Source of the DNA: DASUPK01 sp963804595
GTDB lineage: Bacteria; Actinomycetota; Thermoleophilia; Solirubrobacterales; 70-9
Reading direction: 5' to 3'
Assembly: GCA_963804595.1 (NCBI GenBank)
Contig: CAWDQZ010000023.1
Span: 16,127 to 80,126, forward strand
DNA length: 64,000 nt
Both the position numbers and the translations under genes were made by a program. Positions 9,638 through 17,313 of the stretch are shown one piece after another. Every line of letters starts with the position of its first letter. The stretch's first letter is position 1. A model generated the notes under the pieces. That model ran no database searches. It saw only the letters and a list, made by a program, of their open reading frames with translations, and was not told where the DNA came from.

Positions 9638-10418
9638 GCTCCGCGAGGCGGGCGGCGCTCGTCTCGTCCATCGGCAGGAACGTCTCGATCGCAAGGTTTG
9701 CCGCGGTCACTTCCAGCGGAGCCCCGAGCGTCGCGATCACGGTGAAGAGGCGGACGTCGCCCAGGCGGGTCTGCAGCTCGAGTGAGACGACAGGCTGGGT
9801 GGCCGGCGAGCCCGGTGGTTGTTCCGGAAGGTAGGACTCGACCTCCTCGAGCAGCTCGCCGAGCGCCTCGTCGCCGTCCTCGCGGCTCCTCCGCCTGAGC
9901 TTGTGGATGAGCGGCGCGTTGCAGGCGGCGGTCATCGACGAGATCCGCGGCAGCCCACCCGGGTGGACCCCGAGGCGGAGCATGTTGATCGGCGGCTCGA
10001 GCAGTGCCGGATCGACCCCGCCCCAGAGCAGCGCGGCGGCGCGATTAGACTCGATCAGGTTCCAGAGGCCGTCGACGATCAGGGCCGGGTTCGGCTCGTG
10101 AGCTTCGAGGAGGCGCGTGAGCGATTCGCGGAGCGGCTGCATCACCTCACCGTCGTAGGGCTGCTCCAGGTAGGGCGGCGCGAAGCCACCCGCGAGCAGG
10201 AGCCGGTTCCGCTCGGCGATGGGCAGGTCGAGATGCTGGGCGAGATGAATGAGGAGCTGGCGGCTCGGCTGCGAGCGCCCGGTCTCCACGAAGCTCAGGT
10301 GCTTGGTGGAGACGTTCGCGTCGAGAGCCAGCTCGAGCTGCGTAAGGCCGCGTCGGCTGCGCCAAAAGCGGACCAGCTCGCCGGCGGTGCGGGGCTCCTG
10401 CTCGGTCTGCACGACCAC
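9612..10418 (-). CDS. XRE-family regulator with MmyB-like ligand-binding domain
   Basis: About 268 residues from the GTG at 10418. An N-terminal helix-turn-helix (about residues 10-65; LVRFWRSRRGLTQLELAL, STKHLSFVETGRSQPS) is followed by an MmyB/MLTR-type C-terminal domain, recognisable from LLLAGGFAPPY, NPALIVDGLWNLIESN, MLRLGVHPGG and LELQTRLGDVRLFTVIATLGAP. Family members bind a small, often fatty-acid-like ligand. The gene diverges from a SnoaL-like gene, a common arrangement in which the regulator controls its neighbour. A longer reading frame extends to 10520 but would run into the divergent gene, so I favour the shorter start. Confidence 0.85.
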   Translation of the reverse strand: MVVQTEQEPRTAGELVRFWRSRRGLTQLELALDANVSTKHLSFVETGRSQPSRQLLIHLAQHLDLPIAERNRLLLAGGFAPPYLEQPYDGEVMQPLRESLTRLLEAHEPNPALIVDGLWNLIESNRAAALLWGGVDPALLEPPINMLRLGVHPGGLPRISSMTAACNAPLIHKLRRRSREDGDEALGELLEEVESYLPEQPPGSPATQPVVSLELQTRLGDVRLFTVIATLGAPLEVTAANLAIETFLPMDETSAARLAELSGKSRAG

Positions 10419-10475
10419 TCGGCCAACGTTACATAGGAGGTAATCGACTCCCTCCCTCCTCTGCGCGACCTTGTG

Positions 10476-10488
10476 ATCGGCATCCGAT
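10476..10488. promoter_or_regulatory. short inverted repeat in the divergent regulator/SnoaL intergenic region
   Basis: ATCGG-CAT-CCGAT lies about 25 bases upstream of the SnoaL-like start and about 58 bases upstream of the XRE/MmyB regulator start. It is a plausible operator for the divergent pair, but so short a palindrome could occur by chance. Confidence 0.3.
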
Positions 10489-10512
10489 TGAGCAAATCGA
10501 GGAGGTTCGGAA

Positions 10513-10929
10513 ATGAGCAATGCAGTCGAGTTGGCGGATCGCTACGTCGCCCTCTGGAACGAGCCCGACCCGCAGCGCCGGCGCCAGATCGTCGAGGAGC
10601 TGTGGACTGAGAACGGCTCCCACATCCTCGCGCCGCCTGAGGAGATCCGCGAGGTGGCGGAGCGTCCGGGACTGGGGCTGACTGCGATCCTTGAGGCACG
10701 GGGATACGGCGAGATCCAGGCCCGCGCTACCACTGCCTATGAGCACTGGGTCGGGTCCGAGGGGCTCCGCTTCCGTTGCAGGGACGATGCCGAGCGCCTT
10801 CACGACGTCGTCAAGTTCCATTGGGAGGCGGTCTCCCAGGAGGGTGAGGTGATGGCCGTCGGTCTCAATTTCCTAGCGCTCACGGAGGACGGTCGCATCC
10901 GGCGCGACTACACGTTCGTGGTCGGGTGA
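10513..10929 (+). CDS. SnoaL-like / NTF2-fold protein
   Basis: 138 residues with the alpha+beta cone signature ADRYVALWNEPDPQRRRQIVEELW at the N-terminus (helix with Tyr/Trp, then catastrophically variable pocket residues) and a C-terminal beta sheet ending in TFVVG. It has a strong ribosome site (GAGGAGG, 8 bases before the ATG). The fold houses small-molecule isomerases, cyclases and binding proteins; the sequence alone does not tell the substrate. It is divergent from an MmyB-type regulator and is the first of four NTF2-like genes or remnants in this window. Confidence 0.8.
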   Translation: MSNAVELADRYVALWNEPDPQRRRQIVEELWTENGSHILAPPEEIREVAERPGLGLTAILEARGYGEIQARATTAYEHWVGSEGLRFRCRDDAERLHDVVKFHWEAVSQEGEVMAVGLNFLALTEDGRIRRDYTFVVG

Positions 10930-10933
10930 GCCG

Positions 10934-10957
10934 CTGACTGGCCAGTCGGCCAGTCAG
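10934..10957. promoter_or_regulatory. perfect 10-bp inverted repeat, likely repressor operator
   Basis: The arms CTGACTGGCC and GGCCAGTCAG are separated by AGTC. Because the left arm plus spacer contains the 12-base palindrome GACTGGCCAGTC, two overlapping dyads are nested. It ends 13 bases before the GTG of the first acyl-CoA dehydrogenase gene, a place typical of TetR-type fatty-acid regulators. It could also act as a terminator stem for the upstream gene, but there is no T-run. Confidence 0.6.
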
Positions 10958-10970
10958 ATAGGCTGACGCC

Positions 10971-12110
10971 GTGGACCTGACCCTCACCGAGTCGGAGGCC
11001 GCCTTCAGGGACGAGGTGCGGAGCTGGCTCGAGGAGAACCACCCCGGACCGGCGCCCGAGGGTGACGACGCCGCGGAGTTCGAGTTCCGCCGCGCCTGGC
11101 AGAAGAAGATGCACGAGGCCGGCTGGGCCGGGATCTCCTGGCCCGAGGAGTACGGGGGCAAGGGCGCCACCCTGATCGAGCAGTCGATCTTCAACGAGGA
11201 GCTGGCCCGCCAGCGCGTCCCCGCGCCCGCCAACGTCCTCGGCCTCGTCATGGGCGGCCCGGTGGTGATCGCCCACGGCAACGAGGAGCAGAAGGAGCGC
11301 TACCTCGAGCCGATCCTCTCGGGCGACGAGATCTGGTGCCAGGGCTTCTCCGAGCCGGAGTCCGGCTCCGACCTCGCATCGCTGAAGACCCGCGCGGTGA
11401 AGACCAACGGCGCCTGGAAGGTGACCGGCCAGAAGGTCTGGACCACCTACGCGCACGAGGCGAAGTACTGCATGCTCCTTGCGCGCACCGACCAGGACGC
11501 CCCCAAGCACAAGGGGATCACCTACTTCATCCTCGACATGGATCAGCCGAATGTCGACGTCCGGCCGCTCCGCCAGATCACCGGCGAGGCAGAGTTCAAC
11601 GAGATCTTCCTCGAGGAGGCGGAGATCCCCGATGAGAACATCATCGGCGAGGTCGGCGGCGGCTGGCAGGTCGCGATCACGACCCTGATGTTCGAGCGGG
11701 CCGGACTCGGTGCCGTGGCGGTGGTCGGCCTGAAGCGGACGATGGAGGACGTGATCGCCGCCGTGCGCGAGCGCGGCCTGGACGAGGACCCGATCATCCG
11801 CCAGAAGATCGCCGGGCTGCAGATCGGCATCGAGGCGATGCGCCTCGGCTCGCTGAGGGCCCTGACCCAGACGATGAAGATCGGGATCCCGGGGCCCGAG
11901 GGATCGCTGTCGAAGTGGGAGTGGGCGGACTACAACCAGGCGCTCACCGAGCTGGGCAACGAGGTCCTCGGCCCGGAGGGGATGCGGGTGAACACGGACT
12001 GGAGCTACCGCTTCCTGCGCTCGCGCGCGAACTCCATCGAGGGCGGCACCACCGAGGTGTTGAAGAACATCATCGCTGAGCGCGTGCTTGGCCTCCCGAG
12101 GCTGAGGTAG
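10971..12110 (+). CDS. acyl-CoA dehydrogenase, catalytic-base-containing subunit
   Basis: 379 residues with a full acyl-CoA dehydrogenase fold. The N-terminal helical domain contains WPEEYGGKGAT; the FAD-binding middle domain contains WCQGFSEPESGSDLASL and VTGQKVWTTYA; the C-terminal helices end in SIEGGTTEVLKNIIAER. The Glu in SIEGGT occupies the usual catalytic-base position. It starts with GTG and has no obvious ribosome site. The next acyl-CoA dehydrogenase gene follows after 3 bases, and paired genes of this kind in actinobacteria encode two-subunit enzymes acting on bulky or side-chain acyl-CoAs such as sterol derivatives. Confidence 0.9.
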   Translation: MDLTLTESEAAFRDEVRSWLEENHPGPAPEGDDAAEFEFRRAWQKKMHEAGWAGISWPEEYGGKGATLIEQSIFNEELARQRVPAPANVLGLVMGGPVVIAHGNEEQKERYLEPILSGDEIWCQGFSEPESGSDLASLKTRAVKTNGAWKVTGQKVWTTYAHEAKYCMLLARTDQDAPKHKGITYFILDMDQPNVDVRPLRQITGEAEFNEIFLEEAEIPDENIIGEVGGGWQVAITTLMFERAGLGAVAVVGLKRTMEDVIAAVRERGLDEDPIIRQKIAGLQIGIEAMRLGSLRALTQTMKIGIPGPEGSLSKWEWADYNQALTELGNEVLGPEGMRVNTDWSYRFLRSRANSIEGGTTEVLKNIIAERVLGLPRLR

Positions 12111-12113
12111 CCG

Positions 12114-13133
12114 ATGAACTTCGACCTGAACGACGAGCAGCAGGAGATCAAGCGGACTGCGCACGAGTTCCTCGCCTCGCGCTTTGCGCCCGCGAAGGTT
12201 CGTGAGCTCGCCGAGGCCCGCTCGTACGACGACGGGCTCTGGAAGGAGATCTCGGAGCTCGGCTGGCCCGGAATAGCGGTCGCCGAGGAGGACGGAGGCC
12301 AGGGGCTCGGCATGGTCGAGCTGGCGGTGCTGCTGGAGGAGTCCGGCTACACCTGTGCCCCGAGCCCGCTGCTGGGGACCGCCGGGGCGGCGCTCGTGAT
12401 CTCGGCCGCCGGCACCGACGAGCAGCGCGCCGAGTGGCTGCCGAAGCTGGCCTCGGGCGAGGCGACCGGCTCGTTCGGAGGTTTCGCCGACGGGCGGAGC
12501 ACGCTCTTCTGCGACCTGCCGACGGCCCACGTGGTCGTCACCTTCGACGGCGAGGGGGCGCTGATCGCGCCCGCCTCCGAGGTCGACTTTGAGCCCTTCG
12601 AGGCGATCGACGCGACTCGCTCCTACGGCCTCGTCTCCGAGGCCGCCGGCGAGCGGCTCCCGGGCGAGGTCGACGGCGGGCGGGATCGCCTCGCCGTCGC
12701 GATTGCCGCGGAGCTCACCGGCATCGCCCAGCGGGCGATGGAGATGGCGGTCGAGTACGCGCGCGAGCGCCAGCAGTTCGGCCGGCCTATCGGCTCCTAT
12801 CAGGCGGTCTCGCATCGCTGCGCGGCGATGCTGCTCGCCACCGAGGAGTCGCGCTCGCTCACCTATTACGCGTCCTGGACAGCCGACGCCGAGCCGGAGT
12901 CGCTGCCGATGGCCTCCGCGATGGCCGGGGCTCGGGCTTCGGACTCGGGATGGGAGGTCCCGGCCTCGGCGTTGCAGGTCTTCGGAGGGATCGGCTTCAC
13001 CTGGGAGCACGATCTGCAGTTCTGGCTCAAGCGCGGCCGCGTCGCGGGCCGCATGCTGGGCACCCCTCGGGATCACCGCGAGCGGGTTGCGGATCTCTCC
13101 GGCCTCGGCGCCGGCGAGCCCGCCACCGTCTAG
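12114..13133 (+). CDS. acyl-CoA dehydrogenase, partner subunit lacking the usual catalytic Glu
   Basis: 339 residues, shorter than the family norm of about 380. The N-terminal domain is intact (WPGIAVAEEDGGQGLGM). The middle domain is reduced. The C-terminal helical domain has ERQQFGRPIGSYQAVSH and the quinone/FAD-contact motif QVFGGIGFTWEHDLQFWLKR. The final loop with the EGT-type catalytic Glu is absent. This is the pattern of the non-catalytic partner in heteromeric actinobacterial dehydrogenases. The 3-base spacing from the upstream gene supports co-translation and complex formation. Substrate unknown. Confidence 0.88.
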   Translation: MNFDLNDEQQEIKRTAHEFLASRFAPAKVRELAEARSYDDGLWKEISELGWPGIAVAEEDGGQGLGMVELAVLLEESGYTCAPSPLLGTAGAALVISAAGTDEQRAEWLPKLASGEATGSFGGFADGRSTLFCDLPTAHVVVTFDGEGALIAPASEVDFEPFEAIDATRSYGLVSEAAGERLPGEVDGGRDRLAVAIAAELTGIAQRAMEMAVEYARERQQFGRPIGSYQAVSHRCAAMLLATEESRSLTYYASWTADAEPESLPMASAMAGARASDSGWEVPASALQVFGGIGFTWEHDLQFWLKRGRVAGRMLGTPRDHRERVADLSGLGAGEPATV

Positions 13134-13139
13134 CCGCGG

Positions 13140-14072
13140 TCAGTCCTCGGCCAGTTCCGCGACGTAGCCGACCCCGTCGAGGTCGGTGTGCGTCAGGTAC
13201 TGCAGCATCACCCGCTCCACCCCGATCTCCTCGAGCTTCGTCAGCTTCTCGCGGATCTGGGCCACGGTGCCCACCAGGGAGTTCGGGCGCTCGGCCTGGA
13301 GATAGGCCTCGGGGTCGGTCGCGTCATCGCCGCGGACCTCGGCGGTGGCGTGGGCACGCTCGAGCAGGTCGACCTCGTCCGAGCCGATGATGCAGCTCGT
13401 CATCAGCGAGATCACCGGCTCGGGACCGCCTGCCGCCCGCCACGCCTCCCTGACCAGGGGGACCGCCTCGCCGCACTCCTCGGCAGTCATCATCACCAGG
13501 TTGTACTCGTCGGCCCAGAGCGCGGCCAGCCGCAGACTGCGTGGCTTCGCCTGCCCGCCGACGATCAGGTTGGGCGCGGTCGGCGGCTTGGGCAGGGCGT
13601 TCCCCCTGACCGTGTAGTGCTTGCCCCGGAAGTCGAGCGCGCCCTCCTCCCACTCGCGCCGGACGATTTCGATCTGCTCCTCGAGCAGCTCGAAGCGCTC
13701 ACCCAGCGGCGGGAATGGAAATCCGTAGGCGACGTGCTCGTCCTCGAGCCAACCGGTCCCCATCCCGAGTTCGATCCGCCCGCCGCCGGAGATCTGGTCG
13801 GCGGTGACCACGTTCTTCGCCAGCACCGAGGGATGGCGGAAGGTGGCGGGGGAGACGAGGGTTCCGAGGCGCAGGTCCGTTGTGACGGCGGCGAGTCCGG
13901 CGATTGTCGCCCACGCGTCGAGCGAGCCGCGGTCCGCTCTGCCCATCACCGTGAGGTAGTGGTCGGAGCGGAACAGCGCGTCGATCGGGCTCTCCTCGCA
14001 GGCCCTGGCCAGAGCGAGCCAGTCCTCCCAGGTGACGGACTCCTGTCCCTCGATCATCAAGCAGACCCGCAT
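13140..14072 (-). CDS. luciferase-like (LLM class) oxidoreductase, probably F420-dependent
   Basis: 310 residues with a TIM-barrel of the bacterial luciferase superfamily: RSDHYLTVMG, TDLRLGTLVSPATFRHPSVLAK, GRIELGMGTGWLEDEHVAYGFPFPP, and a C-terminal SLVGTVAQIREKLTKLEEIGVERV. Actinobacterial members of this subgroup usually use reduced F420, though FMN is possible. The ATG overlaps the upstream 96-residue gene by one base (TGATG), so the two are probably translated together. Converges with the acyl-CoA dehydrogenase pair. Substrate not predictable. Confidence 0.88.
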   Translation of the reverse strand: MRVCLMIEGQESVTWEDWLALARACEESPIDALFRSDHYLTVMGRADRGSLDAWATIAGLAAVTTDLRLGTLVSPATFRHPSVLAKNVVTADQISGGGRIELGMGTGWLEDEHVAYGFPFPPLGERFELLEEQIEIVRREWEEGALDFRGKHYTVRGNALPKPPTAPNLIVGGQAKPRSLRLAALWADEYNLVMMTAEECGEAVPLVREAWRAAGGPEPVISLMTSCIIGSDEVDLLERAHATAEVRGDDATDPEAYLQAERPNSLVGTVAQIREKLTKLEEIGVERVMLQYLTHTDLDGVGYVAELAED

Positions 14073-14362
14073 CAGTGCTCGACCTTCGCGTCGGAGATCA
14101 CCCGCATCTTGCCGCCGTGCCGGAAGTGGACGTCCACAATTTCATTCTTGCCGTAGCTGCCGAACAGGCCGAGGAGCATCGCCGCCCAACGCGCGCCGCT
14201 CACCTTCTCCTTGACCAGGGGCCGAGAGAAGACGACCTCGCGCCCGTGCAGGGAGTAGTCCGTGCCCTCGTGCTGCTCCGTGCCGTTGATGAAGACCTGG
14301 ATCGGGCGCTCGGCTCCCTTCGGCAGGCGCACGCGACGACCGACTTCAACGCTCTCTGCCAT
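14072..14362 (-). CDS. small conserved-looking protein of unknown function
   Basis: 96 residues, predicted mainly beta. VFINGTEQHEGTDYSLHGRE resembles the repeated beta-hairpin style of fibre or sandwich proteins. A short hydrophobic stretch (WAAMLLGLFGSYG) and a basic C-terminus (GGKMRVISDAKVEH) follow. There is no signal peptide. Translational coupling to the luciferase-like gene (TGATG) suggests a shared role. I do not recognise the family. Confidence 0.65.
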   Translation of the reverse strand: MAESVEVGRRVRLPKGAERPIQVFINGTEQHEGTDYSLHGREVVFSRPLVKEKVSGARWAAMLLGLFGSYGKNEIVDVHFRHGGKMRVISDAKVEH

Positions 14363-14386
14363 CGGTCGCAGCTTATTCCCGCGACC

Positions 14387-14731
14387 TCAGCGCTCGAGCG
14401 CTTCCTGGAGGCGCTCGAATGCCTCGTCCAGCGTGTCCGCGCCGATCCTCTCCTTGCGGATCGCGCCGCTGTAGGGGATCACGGTGCCATCGCCCATCAC
14501 ATCGATGCCGCCCTCGGGTGCCCGGATCAGGCCGGGGCCTGAGATCTCGATCCGCGCGTGGACACGCTGGTCGGGAGCGTGGGTCCGAAAGACGCTGATC
14601 GCGGGCAGTCCACTCTCGAGCCTGATCTCCTCGACCCGACGCTGTGCCTCATCGATCGCCTCGTCGAGCGAGTCGAACTTCTCCCTTCCGACACTCGACC
14701 CGTGCCGGACCGTCACCTTCCACTTGCCCAC
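14387..14731 (-). CDS. small hypothetical protein
   Basis: About 114 residues from a GTG at 14731 (MGKWKVTVRHGSSVGREKF). It looks like an alpha/beta protein with a charged helix (SLDEAIDEAQRRVEEI) and a second helix at the C-terminus (DTLDEAFERLQEALER). No Cys, signal or membrane segment is evident. It lies 24 bases upstream of the 96-residue gene on the same strand and may belong to the same short operon. The frame stays open further upstream, but that part is out of character and overlaps other features. Family unknown. Confidence 0.6.
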   Translation of the reverse strand: MGKWKVTVRHGSSVGREKFDSLDEAIDEAQRRVEEIRLESGLPAISVFRTHAPDQRVHARIEISGPGLIRAPEGGIDVMGDGTVIPYSGAIRKERIGADTLDEAFERLQEALER

Positions 14732-14763
14732 GCGCGCGCAGACTAGCCTGGGATACTGCGCCG

Positions 14764-15109
14764 ATGCCCGGGGAGAACGTGGACCGCCGCCGCGGAGCTC
14801 TTCGATCCCGAGGTCGAGATACACCCGCCGGAGGGCGCGGTCGGCGGCAGCATCCAGCGTGGCTATGAGGGGATCGTTCGCAACTGGAGCGACCTGCTCG
14901 CGACGTTTGACGAGTTCCTGATCGCCCCCCTGGAGTTCCGGGCGGCCGATGGCCAGGTCATCGTCATCCAGCGCAACATCGGCCGCATGGGCGAAATGGA
15001 GGTGAATGAGACCCACTCGGTCCTCTTCAGCTTCCGAAATCGCAGGATCGCCCGGATTGACGTGTTCGCCCACCCGGAAGGTGCGCTCGAGGCGGCCTCC
15101 GTGCGCTAG
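14764..15109 (+). pseudogene. NTF2/SnoaL-like pseudogene with internal N-terminal deletion
   Basis: An ATG at 14764 begins MPGENV, the normal start of many NTF2-like proteins. The sequence then jumps, in a different frame, into the body of the domain: AELFDPEVEIHPPEGA, RGYEGIVRNWSDLLATFDEF, ETHSVLFSFRNRRI and the TAG at 15107. Helix 1 and part of helix 2 (some 25-30 residues) are missing. The body frame has no start codon between an upstream stop at 14744 and an internal Met late in the domain. I read this as a decayed copy. Its end overlaps the end of citrate synthase. Confidence 0.7.
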
Positions 15110-16509
15110 GCGCCGCGCCGCGGGCGCTTCGGCCGCTTCGCCGGCGGCCCGGTGATCTTCTCCGGGCCCTCGCGCTTCTCGGGCGGGGTGTAGTCGACGT
15201 CGCGACGGCCGGTGTAGATCTGGCGCGGCCGCGCGATCTTCAGCTCCGGGTCGGAGTTCTGCTCCATCCACTGGGCGACCCAGCCAGAGGTGCGCGGGAT
15301 CGCAAAGATCACCGTGAACATGTCGGTGGGGATCCCCATCGCCTCGTAGATCAGGCCGGAGTAGAAGTCGACGTTCGGGTAGAGCTTGCGCGAGGTGAAG
15401 TACTCGTCATCGAGCGCCCGCTTCTCGAGCTCGGTGGCGATGTCGAGCAGCGGATTGTCCCCGGTCGCCTCGAGCACCTCGTCGACGTGCTTCTTGATGA
15501 TCCGCGCACGCGGGTCGTAGTTCTTGTAGACCCGGTGGCCGAAGCCCATCAGCTTCTCCTCGCGGTTCTTGACGCCCTCGAGGAATGCCGGGATGTTGTC
15601 GACGGTCTCGATCCGGCGGAGCATCGCCAGGGCCGCCTCGTTGGCGCCGCCGTGCAGCGGGCCGTAGAGCGCCGCCACGCCGGCCGCGACGGCCGAGTAG
15701 GGATCCACGCCGGAGGAGCCGACGGAGCGGACGGCGTTGGTCGAGCAGTTCTGCTCGTGGTCCGCGTGAAGGATGAAGAGCACGTCCAGCGCCTTTGCCA
15801 GGCGTGGATCGGCCTGGAACGTGTTCTCCATCTTGAACAGCATCGAGAGGAAGTTCTCGGAGTAGGAGAGCTCGTTGTCGGGATAGACGTAGGGGAGCCC
15901 CATGCTGTGGCGGTAGGCCCAGGCGGCCAGGGTCGGCGTCTTGGCGATCAGGCGAATCGCCGCCATGTAGCGCTCCTCCGGATCGTCGATGTGCTTCGCG
16001 TCCGGATAGAAGGTCGAGAGCGCGCCGACGTTGGCGAGCAGCATCCCCATCGGGTGGGCGTCGTGGCGGAAGCCTTCGTTGAACTTCTTGATGTCCTCGT
16101 GGGCGAAGGTGTGGTGGGTGACGTCGAACGTCCAGCGCTCGAGCTGAGGCGGAGTGGGCAGCTCGCCGAAGATCAACAGGTAGGCGACCTCGAGGTAGGT
16201 CGAGTGCTCGCAGAGCTGCTCGATCGGGATGCCGCGATGCTGCAGGACCCCCGCCTCGCCGTCGATGTAGGTGATCGCCGACCGGCACGAGGCGGTGTTC
16301 GTGAACGCCGGGTCGTAGCCCATCAGGCCGAAGTCGTCGTCCGAGATCTTGATCTGCCGCAGGTCCATCGTCCGGACGGTCCCGTCGCTGATCTCGAGCT
16401 CGTAGGTCTTGCCCGTGCGGTTGTCTGTCACGCTCAGGGTGTCACCACCCGAGGCTCCGTCCCGCGAGGCGTCCGCCTGCGGCTGCTGCGTCTCCTGCTT
16501 CGTCGCCAT
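15106..16509 (-). CDS. gltA: citrate synthase
   Basis: 467 residues, type II-like length. Catalytic and binding motifs are all present: HADHEQNCSTNAVR, LYGPLHGGANEAAL, GFGHRVYKNYDPRA and YPNVDFYSGLIYEAMG. The enzyme condenses oxaloacetate and acetyl-CoA at entry to the TCA cycle. The ATG at 16509 has GGAGG 5 bases upstream. The C-terminal tail is unusually basic and Pro-rich (GPPAKRPKRPRRGA). It is not in an operon here, and it converges with the NTF2-like pseudogene. Confidence 0.96.
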   Translation of the reverse strand: MATKQETQQPQADASRDGASGGDTLSVTDNRTGKTYELEISDGTVRTMDLRQIKISDDDFGLMGYDPAFTNTASCRSAITYIDGEAGVLQHRGIPIEQLCEHSTYLEVAYLLIFGELPTPPQLERWTFDVTHHTFAHEDIKKFNEGFRHDAHPMGMLLANVGALSTFYPDAKHIDDPEERYMAAIRLIAKTPTLAAWAYRHSMGLPYVYPDNELSYSENFLSMLFKMENTFQADPRLAKALDVLFILHADHEQNCSTNAVRSVGSSGVDPYSAVAAGVAALYGPLHGGANEAALAMLRRIETVDNIPAFLEGVKNREEKLMGFGHRVYKNYDPRARIIKKHVDEVLEATGDNPLLDIATELEKRALDDEYFTSRKLYPNVDFYSGLIYEAMGIPTDMFTVIFAIPRTSGWVAQWMEQNSDPELKIARPRQIYTGRRDVDYTPPEKREGPEKITGPPAKRPKRPRRGA

Positions 16510-16584
16510 CAAACCTCCTCGACATGAAACGGATCGCGCCCGGGGGCGCGCCTCGCATAAGGCGTACCCACATATCTTCTCACG

Positions 16585-17313
16585 GTGGCGATGTCGGCAG
16601 ACCGACTGAACAAGGAGGAGACGCTGGCCCTGTTCTCGGGCTTGCCGCGCCGGTACGACCTCGCCGGCGCCCTGCTCAGCTTCGGCCAGGATCCGCGCTG
16701 GCGCCGCGAAATGGTCGGCAGGGTCGAGGCGAAGCCGAATCAGCGCGTTCTGGACGTCGCCACCGGCACGGGCATGGTCGCCACTGCGCTCGTGAGGCGG
16801 TATGGCTGCTCCGTCGTCGGCTTGGACCAGAGCCCGGAGATGCTCTCGGGCGCCCGGGCGAAGCTGAATGCCGACCGCCGGCTCGGGGAGCGCATCGAGC
16901 TCGTTCGAGGCGAAGCCGAGTCACTTCCCTTCGGCGACGGCGAGTTCGACCATCTCACCTTCACCTACCTGCTCCGCTACGTCGAGGATCCGGGCGCCAC
17001 CCTGTCTGAGCTCGCCCGAGTGGTGAAACCGGGCGGCAGGGTTGCCTCGTTGGAGTTCATGCTCCCGCCGGACCGACTGGCCCGCTCGCTCTGGCGGATC
17101 TACACGCGCCATTTCATGCCGGTCCTGGGGCGCCTGGTCTCTCCCGATTGGCAGGAGGTGGGTCGCTTCCTGGGGCCGAGCATCACGGACCTCTACGGTC
17201 GGCTGCCCCTCGACCGGCAGCTCGGGCTCTGGCGAACCGCCGGGATCGAGCGGGTGCAGGCACGCGTCATGAGCTTCGGGGGCGGCGTCGTCATCTGGGG
17301 GACCCGTGCCTGA
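16585..17313 (+). CDS. UbiE/MenG-type SAM methyltransferase
   Basis: 242 residues from a GTG, or 240 from the ATG at 16591. It is a class I methyltransferase with motif I VLDVATGTGMVATAL, acidic loop VVGLDQSPEML, and the UbiE-like FDHLTFTYLLRYVEDPGATL and VKPGGRVASLEF. Such enzymes methylate demethylmenaquinone, the likely quinone for the complex I in this window. MenG proper has characteristic regions that I cannot all confirm, so a related methyltransferase is possible. The next gene overlaps by 8 bases and is a UbiA-like membrane protein, which supports a prenyl-quinone context. Confidence 0.8.
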   Translation: MAMSADRLNKEETLALFSGLPRRYDLAGALLSFGQDPRWRREMVGRVEAKPNQRVLDVATGTGMVATALVRRYGCSVVGLDQSPEMLSGARAKLNADRRLGERIELVRGEAESLPFGDGEFDHLTFTYLLRYVEDPGATLSELARVVKPGGRVASLEFMLPPDRLARSLWRIYTRHFMPVLGRLVSPDWQEVGRFLGPSITDLYGRLPLDRQLGLWRTAGIERVQARVMSFGGGVVIWGTRA

